NCBI GenBank assembly: GCA_023429135.1
Contig: JAEYWD010000001.1
Coordinates: 41,532-105,531, forward strand
Source of the DNA: Bacteroidota bacterium
GTDB taxonomy: Bacteria > Bacteroidota > Bacteroidia > Bacteroidales > JAAUTT01
Direction of reading: 5' to 3'
DNA length: 64,000 bases
The notes beneath the pieces were generated by a model. That model worked only from the letters and a program-made list of their open reading frames with translations, did no database searches and was not told where the DNA came from. Shown here in pieces: positions 58,833-64,000 of the stretch. The translations under genes were made by a program, and so were the position numbers. Positions within the stretch are counted from its first letter, which is position 1. Each line of letters starts with the position of its first letter.

Positions 58833-61405
58833 CCCAGCACACAAGTCTTTTTATACTGCTTTACTTCTCCTGAAGAATGGTGCAGCTCGATATAAATCAA
58901 ATAAATACCCGTTTGTGCCAGCCGGCCTTTGTCGTCGATGCCATCCCAGACAAAAGAGCCGTTGGTACCCAGAGGTTTGTTATTGGCGAGTAATCTGATG
59001 CGCCTGCCTACAGCATCGAATATGATGATATTGGCAACAAACCCTGGTTTGTCGAGTAGGCAGTGAATGGTTTCAACATCTTTGTAACCATCGTTGTCGG
59101 GAGAGAAAATTTCGTATTCGAGGGTAATTTCCTTTTCGGAATTTACTTCTTCCAGAAATTGTGAATTCTGTGCTCCAGGAGTTGCAAACCCGTCTGTTGC
59201 TGCCGAATGCCAATTATCCTGATCGGAGGTTGGATGGTTATACCGGATGCGTTCGAGTGAAACACCCGATTTATTCACCAGCATCGAAAAATGCATTTTG
59301 TCGGAATAACATAGTTCATCGAGTGTTTCGAGGCTTTTGGTCATAAGAGCTACACAACCATCGGAATTGCTAAGTGATGGAAAATTTTTGCATGAAAGTA
59401 CAAAACCCTTGTCGGGCATGTGGTATAATTGTTCAAACCCTTCGTTGTTCTTTGCGGCGACGAAAAAAGTGTGCGGCGGAAGAAGGAAAGGGTATTCACC
59501 AAAAGTGATTGTGGAACTGTATGTCGACGAAGAACTCCGGTAAGCAAATTTCAGGTCGGCACTGCTTATGTATTTATTGCTGTTATTATAAAACTCAATA
59601 AACTCCTGAGCACCCGGAAGGGCGTCAAACAAGACTTCGTTAATGATAATATCCCCGGGAGAGGGAAGTTCCGGCTTCATAAATACTGTTGAAATTCCGA
59701 ATATTTTTTGTCCGGTACAAGCGCTTACGTCTTCCAGAATATCAAGCCTGCAGGTCACCCCAGGAATAAACTTTCTGCTGAAAACCAGATCCACATAAAG
59801 ATTTTGCAAGGTATCCACAGATAAACCTGCAGGAGCTCCAAATCCCTGATCGAGCACAAACATCGATCTTTTTAGAGTGGCAATATTCAAAGGTTTTGAA
59901 AAATAAAGCCGTACTGAGGAATCGTTGGGCAAAAAAATATGTTCGAATTGAAACCCTCTGTTGTCGGCGACTGTACCCGAAACGGAATTTATTTTACCGG
60001 GCGTTCCGCCCTTCAGGTCAGTACTTGCTTTCCAATTTTCAGTGCCAAGACAAGGCTGGTTAATATCGAGCATTTCCATCGACCAGCCGCCTGACTTTTT
60101 TAAATCGTCGTGATAAAAACTCTCATCATAGTTTACCCAGTGAATCAGTTTACCTTTTTTATTGCGAAGCCCCACATATTCTCCAGTGTTGTTCAGGGTA
60201 GACGATGATAAAATTTCGACACACAAGCTGCTGCTTTTAAACTGACTGCATCCATTGGCAGAACAAACAAGTAGAAAGCTGTCGGCAGGAAGATCAATGG
60301 CCGGAAAGTTATATTTAGAACTACCAACCTGTAGTTGCCACTTTTCGAGGTTTAGCTTAACACCGCTCTTGTTGGCAAGCTCAAGATATTCAACATTAGG
60401 GAGTAAAACAGGAGGGTCGGGATCGGGCATAATTTCGGTGATGAGCACATCGTAGGCATTTCCCGGACAATAACTCAGGTAATGGGTTGAAGAACTCATG
60501 ACGTTTCCGGCTAAATCTTTTATTCCCGAGACCGTAATTTCAACTTTCTCCTGACAGGGAATAACGGACGAAAACTGAAGCATCAAGGTTTTTCCGTCAA
60601 TAAACCAGATTTTTTTCAGGAAAAAACCTGCTGCTAGCTGGAAATTTCCGGCGCCCGCGGAGGTCAGATCTACTTCTTCCGAAAAATTCATTACAGCCAG
60701 CGAGTCATCAACGGCGGTTAGGCTTGTAATTACAGGCTGAATGGTATCGGTTGACTTTTTGCCGGTAACTTCAAAATCATCGAACAGAAATTTATTGGAG
60801 CGTGTAGAGGAATAAATACACTGCACTCCAAAATACTTCGAGGTCCAATATGTGGTATCGCTTACAGACCCGAGTTCCTCATAATTGGCGAGACCTGTAG
60901 AATCGCAGTTCAAAAACCATTCCCCTGCGAACGATCGCGTCACCATCACCGAAGCCTTATTTACCGAAGCATTCAACATTTTATTTCGTCCATCTATTAT
61001 CAGTTTCGATGTTGTTCCATCCTGCCTGAAAAGCGAAATGTCGTCGTCAGTTCCTCCAAGGCGAATATAATATCCATTGAGAGAGGAGTCGATCCTTGCT
61101 TTGTCCGACATCAGGTAAATCTTTGCATAATTGGACGAGGACGGATTGAAGTCGAGCTGGGTCCGGAATTTCCAAACCGCACCGGTCGAAACCTCTGAAG
61201 GTGTTACAAGAAAAGACTTCCCGGTAACGGCCGGGGCATTCAAATGGAGCTGCAAAGCAGCATTTACTTCAAAATTTGAAGTGTCACCACTCCACTGCGG
61301 AATACGCCACAAATCGCCATCATCAAAGAAATCTGTTAATTGTGCTTTACCTGGCAGTGTTATTAATAGTAAACAATAAAGCAAGGGTCTGAAGGTTGTT
61401 ATCAT
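58814..61405 (-). CDS. Large secreted protein with lamin-tail domains and gliding-type C-terminus
   Basis: An 863-residue secreted protein with a signal peptide (about residues 1-20). Two lamin-tail-like domains are visible: near residue 320 (DVLITEIMPDPDPPVLLPN, VEYLELANKSGVKLNLEKW) and near residue 590 (GDIIINEVLFDALPGAQEFI, EFYNNSNKYISSADLKF). Between them is an Ig-like/FN3-like segment. The C-terminus EIFSPDNDGYKDVETIHCLL to GIYLIYIELHHSSGEVKQYK resembles the gliding-motility-associated/FlgD-like terminal domain of T9SS substrates. It should be surface-located or released. Its stop lies inside the TTCATT tract. Confidence 0.8.
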   Translation of the reverse strand: MITTFRPLLYCLLLITLPGKAQLTDFFDDGDLWRIPQWSGDTSNFEVNAALQLHLNAPAVTGKSFLVTPSEVSTGAVWKFRTQLDFNPSSSNYAKIYLMSDKARIDSSLNGYYIRLGGTDDDISLFRQDGTTSKLIIDGRNKMLNASVNKASVMVTRSFAGEWFLNCDSTGLANYEELGSVSDTTYWTSKYFGVQCIYSSTRSNKFLFDDFEVTGKKSTDTIQPVITSLTAVDDSLAVMNFSEEVDLTSAGAGNFQLAAGFFLKKIWFIDGKTLMLQFSSVIPCQEKVEITVSGIKDLAGNVMSSSTHYLSYCPGNAYDVLITEIMPDPDPPVLLPNVEYLELANKSGVKLNLEKWQLQVGSSKYNFPAIDLPADSFLLVCSANGCSQFKSSSLCVEILSSSTLNNTGEYVGLRNKKGKLIHWVNYDESFYHDDLKKSGGWSMEMLDINQPCLGTENWKASTDLKGGTPGKINSVSGTVADNRGFQFEHIFLPNDSSVRLYFSKPLNIATLKRSMFVLDQGFGAPAGLSVDTLQNLYVDLVFSRKFIPGVTCRLDILEDVSACTGQKIFGISTVFMKPELPSPGDIIINEVLFDALPGAQEFIEFYNNSNKYISSADLKFAYRSSSSTYSSTITFGEYPFLLPPHTFFVAAKNNEGFEQLYHMPDKGFVLSCKNFPSLSNSDGCVALMTKSLETLDELCYSDKMHFSMLVNKSGVSLERIRYNHPTSDQDNWHSAATDGFATPGAQNSQFLEEVNSEKEITLEYEIFSPDNDGYKDVETIHCLLDKPGFVANIIIFDAVGRRIRLLANNKPLGTNGSFVWDGIDDKGRLAQTGIYLIYIELHHSSGEVKQYKKTCVLGGEMKR

Positions 61406-61486
61406 ACAAGGAATAGTTTTGTTTTATTGGTTTCAAGGGCAATTCAGATTTAAAAATCTTTTGGAACATATTTGCTATAAATATAG

Positions 61487-61494
61487 TATTTTTG
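61487..61494 (+). promoter_or_regulatory. -7 promoter element of asd
   Basis: TATTTTTG matches TAnnTTTG and ends 32 nt before the asd start codon. A TTTTG near 61459-61463 is 23 nt upstream, somewhat distant for a -33 box. Confidence 0.6.
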
Positions 61495-61526
61495 ACAATT
61501 CACAAAACGTATAAAAAACTAAAAAC

Positions 61527-62534
61527 ATGAAAGTTGCTGTTGTTGGCACAAGCGGGGCAGTAGGCCAGGAATTCCTGAAGGTTTTGGAAGAAAGGAATTT
61601 TCCCCTCGACGAACTGGTGCTGTTCGGATCGGCAAGAAGTGCCGGAAGCACCTATAATTATAAAGGCAGAACCATTACAGTTAAAGAACTTAAACATAAC
61701 GACGATTTCAAAGGTATTGATATAGCGCTCACCTCGGCAGGCGCAAGCATTTCGAAGGAATATGCCGATACCATTACCAAATACGGAGCTGTGATGATCG
61801 ATAATTCCAGCGCTTTCCGCATGGATAACGATGTTCCCCTTGTGGTTCCCGAAGTGAATGCCGCCGATGCTTTAACGCGTGACCGCAGAATTATCGCCAA
61901 TCCAAACTGTTCTACCATCATCATGGTGGTTGCATTGAAACCTATTCACGATTTATCCAAAATTCTGCGTGTACATGCAGCTACCTATCAGGCCGCAAGT
62001 GGAGCCGGAGCCGCTGCAATGCAGGAACTCGAGAATCAGGTTGGTGAAGTGATGGGCAACAAACCTGTAAAAGTTGAAAAATTCAAATACCAGCTTGCTT
62101 TTAACCTGATCCCTCAGATTGATGTTTTCCTGGATAACGACTATACCAAGGAAGAAATGAAGATGCACAACGAAACCCGCAAGATTATGCATTCGGATAT
62201 AGCGGTAAGTGCCACTACCGTGCGTGTGCCGGTTTACCGTGCCCATTCCGAGGCTATCTGGCTCGATACCGAAAAGGAATTATCGGTTGAACAGGTGCGC
62301 GAAGCCCTGAAAAAAGCTGAAGGCATTGTTGTGGAAGATGATCCTAAAACAAGCAAATATCCAATGCCCCTGTTTGTTGCTGGTCAGGATCCGGTTTATG
62401 TGGGTCGTTTGCGTAAGGATTATACCTCACCCACCGGAATGACTTTCTGGTGCGTTGGCGATCAGATTAAAAAAGGTGCAGCATTAAACGCAGTTCAAAT
62501 TGCGGAATATCTGGTAAAGAATAAGGCGTTGTAG
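61527..62534 (+). CDS. asd: Aspartate-semialdehyde dehydrogenase
   Basis: A 335-residue enzyme of normal length. The Rossmann motif is VAVVGTSGAVGQEFLKVLEE, the catalytic Cys is residue 128 in ANPNCSTIIM, and the YQAASGAGAAAMQEL loop is also conserved. It reduces beta-aspartyl phosphate to aspartate semialdehyde with NADPH for lysine, methionine, threonine and diaminopimelate synthesis. It is transcribed alone from the promoter at 61487 and ends at a hairpin terminator. Confidence 0.96.
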   Translation: MKVAVVGTSGAVGQEFLKVLEERNFPLDELVLFGSARSAGSTYNYKGRTITVKELKHNDDFKGIDIALTSAGASISKEYADTITKYGAVMIDNSSAFRMDNDVPLVVPEVNAADALTRDRRIIANPNCSTIIMVVALKPIHDLSKILRVHAATYQAASGAGAAAMQELENQVGEVMGNKPVKVEKFKYQLAFNLIPQIDVFLDNDYTKEEMKMHNETRKIMHSDIAVSATTVRVPVYRAHSEAIWLDTEKELSVEQVREALKKAEGIVVEDDPKTSKYPMPLFVAGQDPVYVGRLRKDYTSPTGMTFWCVGDQIKKGAALNAVQIAEYLVKNKAL

Positions 62535-62577
62535 GAATCAGTCGATAGTCCATTGAGAACAGCCACAGAGAAACAAA

Positions 62578-62610
62578 AGCGCGGATGAATTATCATCGGC
62601 GCTTTTTGTT
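62578..62610 (+). terminator. Rho-independent terminator after asd
   Basis: The arms AGCGCGGATGA and TCATCGGCGCT (one mismatch) form a hairpin followed by TTTTTGTT. Just upstream lies CACAGAGAAAC, related to the word near 18783. Confidence 0.75.
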
Positions 62611-62660
62611 ATATAACCTGATGGTCGAAGAGGCTGTGTAATTAGTCCATAACCTGAGGT

Positions 62661-62714
62661 TGAGCCTGTCGAAACCTCATTGTAAATCAGCAAGATTACA
62701 CTTCGACAGGCTCA
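62661..62714. repeat. REP-like inverted repeat
   Basis: TGAGCCTGTCGAA (62661-62673) is exactly complementary to TTCGACAGGCTCA (62702-62714) with a 28-nt loop. This word pair is a dispersed palindromic repeat that I recall from intergenic regions of many bacteria. It has no visible open reading frame. Confidence 0.75.
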
Positions 62715-62740
62715 GTGTCCGGCACTTTTTACAAACCCTC

Positions 62741-64000
62741 TTAAAATTCAACTCCTTTCCAGTTTCCCGAGTAATAAGCCTTATCAATTTTCTGCACCAG
62801 CTTTTGATCTTTTTTGGCTTTTGCAGTAAACCGCATATCCTGATAGAGGTAAAAATTGAGCCAGAAACCAAAATCATACTTCTCGGCCAAGGTGCGGGGT
62901 TTCATATAAAATGCATACCAATCGGGATTAATGCCCATTGACTTGGCTAATTTTATGGCCTCCAGAGCACGTATCCAGTTTTTATTTGTAATGTCGGTAA
63001 AGAGTTTCTGCAATAGAGGGTAGGTCATATTCTTTGTTGTGATTACCGACTGACGGTCGTCAATTCCCAAAGCTTTGAGTGAAACACTGTCTTCAAAAGT
63101 CTTGTCGCCGTCGAGGTCGTAGGCAATTACATCAATAAAGCCGTTATTATCCGAATCGTTGTATTTCACGGTAGCAAATTCTTTGGGTTCACGTTGTATC
63201 CGTCCTCCTCTCCAGCGGTCGTACAATCCACCAAATCCCTGAAAAGAATATGCTGTCTGATCTATCCTCCAGGCTCCCCATTCAGCTCCCAGAAGATGGA
63301 TTCGGCCATCAAAGCCTCCGATGTAGAGATTACCCTTTCCGGAGAAATCGGAGTCCCATTCTCCTCGATCGCCGGCAGCATCTGCCTGAGCATTGTGGTC
63401 TATTCCGCCCCCGTTACGACCCATAGCAAACAAATCTTTGGGATCGTAAAGCTCAACGCGCTCCCAGCGGTTGCAGTCGTCGTCTTCATCAAACGAGAGA
63501 CGGCATTCCTTCCATTCACCTTTGTTAAAAATGAGGTTCCACGCGGTATTATGATCGGCATAAATAAGCTCATCGAGCTTACGCCAGCGTGAGTCGTACA
63601 TCAGCTCGGTACCCACATCGAGGCTCCGAAGACTTTTGAACTTATGCACCTGATCGGAATAATCGAAACCAGGACCATTGAACCGCAGTGTAAAGTCAAA
63701 ATCGAATTCATTACCCTGACCGTTGTCGTTATCGAGATCCCAGCCAATACCAACCCAATCGATCTTTTTGGTGTATTTCACATCGATTTCTTTATCAAGC
63801 TTTTCAAAATCAGGATTTACACCTTCTTTAGGACGGAAGTTTGGGGTATCCACCAGTCGGATTGTCCATTCCGAGAGCCCATCCTTATCGGTATCGTAAA
63901 ATATAAAAGGGTTTTCCCAGCTATAGCGCATATCGTCAATGCGGAAAGTCGATGCATGCATCTTCAGGAACAAAGTGTTGCCGTGATAATCCTCGAAAAA
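62741..64000 (-). CDS. Large Asp-rich protein of unknown function, 5' end outside window
   Basis: An open frame of 419 codons that ends at 62741 and runs off the window edge, so the true start lies beyond 64000. The visible part has several calcium-binding-like loops: DTDKDGLSEW near the start, GWDLDNDNGQGNEFDFDF, and NDSDNNGFIDVIAYDLDGDK near residue 280. Short motifs DEDDDCNRWERVELYDPK and WGAWRIDQTAYSFQGFGGLY are also distinctive. The last about 90 residues (TDITNKNWIRALEAIKLAKS, GFWLNFYLYQDMRFTAKAKK) form a helical domain. I do not recognise the family. The Asp-rich loops suggest a secreted, calcium-stabilised protein. Whether a signal peptide is present cannot be seen. Confidence 0.6.
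   Translation of the reverse strand, partial: FFEDYHGNTLFLKMHASTFRIDDMRYSWENPFIFYDTDKDGLSEWTIRLVDTPNFRPKEGVNPDFEKLDKEIDVKYTKKIDWVGIGWDLDNDNGQGNEFDFDFTLRFNGPGFDYSDQVHKFKSLRSLDVGTELMYDSRWRKLDELIYADHNTAWNLIFNKGEWKECRLSFDEDDDCNRWERVELYDPKDLFAMGRNGGGIDHNAQADAAGDRGEWDSDFSGKGNLYIGGFDGRIHLLGAEWGAWRIDQTAYSFQGFGGLYDRWRGGRIQREPKEFATVKYNDSDNNGFIDVIAYDLDGDKTFEDSVSLKALGIDDRQSVITTKNMTYPLLQKLFTDITNKNWIRALEAIKLAKSMGINPDWYAFYMKPRTLAEKYDFGFWLNFYLYQDMRFTAKAKKDQKLVQKIDKAYYSGNWKGVEF

Noticed and set aside
62660..62941. Plus-strand frame covering the REP-like repeat
   Set aside because: It starts in the palindrome and then runs antisense to the Asp-rich gene; no recognisable protein.

Overview
The window looks like a chromosomal segment of a Bacteroidota bacterium. 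The evidence is: three proteins ending in type IX secretion (T9SS) sorting domains plus one with a gliding-type C-terminal domain; several promoters matching the Bacteroidota -7 element TAnnTTTG, placed 22-32 nt before start codons; a family of 6-bladed beta-propeller lipoproteins typical of the phylum; and a folK / sppA-lpxK-purine nucleoside phosphorylase neighbourhood that I recall from Bacteroidales and relatives. No rRNA, tRNA, insertion sequence, prophage or CRISPR array was seen.

Layout. (1) 1-11.6 kb, + strand: the 3' part of a tightly coupled operon that resembles a flexirubin/aryl-polyene-type lipid pigment cluster. It holds the end of a polysaccharide deacetylase, a LolA-like carrier, a lipoprotein, a hotdog-fold dehydratase-like protein, a GT2-DUF2062 glycosyltransferase, an MMPL exporter fused to an acyltransferase and a methyltransferase, a CrtI-like FAD oxidoreductase, a C45-like Ntn-hydrolase, an AcpS-type phosphopantetheinyl transferase and a PaaK-like adenylating enzyme. 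The ketosynthases such a cluster needs would lie upstream of the window. (2) 11.7-23 kb: ordinary genes, including a B12-type radical SAM protein, a HEAT-like protein, a FrnE/DsbA-like oxidoreductase, a membrane LuxR-type regulator facing a DUF975-like membrane protein, a Tat-exported aldo/keto reductase, a 34-residue charged protein, an MBL-fold hydrolase and a Tat-exported DUF362 protein coupled to a DUF6599-like protein. (3) 23-30.8 kb: housekeeping genes rpsT, radC, a FemAB-like acyltransferase, upp, a HEPN/MNT pair, folK, sppA, lpxK and purine nucleoside phosphorylase. (4) 30.9-40.5 kb, - strand: an operon of three large T9SS-secreted beta-propeller/repeat proteins (1649, about 794 and 730 aa). 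(5) 40.6-42.7 kb: an AraC-type regulator, a VOC-fold protein and a small lipoprotein. (6) 42.8-58.6 kb, - strand: the most unusual region. Six paralogous 6-bladed beta-propeller proteins are interleaved with one RND adaptor, two different RND permeases and a four-helix-bundle protein. No outer-membrane TolC partner is present. (7) 58.8-64 kb: a lamin-tail-domain secreted protein, asd, a REP-like inverted repeat, and a large Asp-rich protein running off the end.

The strongest unexplained signal is in region 6. Most gene junctions carry degenerate TTCATT/AATGAA tracts. These supply stop codons for several genes and, in two propeller genes, encode the lipoprotein signal peptide itself. Two junctions also carry long imperfect hairpins built of GTCATT/AATGAC units that share a 16-nt word. 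Two of the propeller genes share an upstream bipartite element that looks like an ECF-sigma promoter. Together these suggest a repeatedly duplicated or rearranged, possibly envelope-stress-controlled, propeller plus RND export locus.
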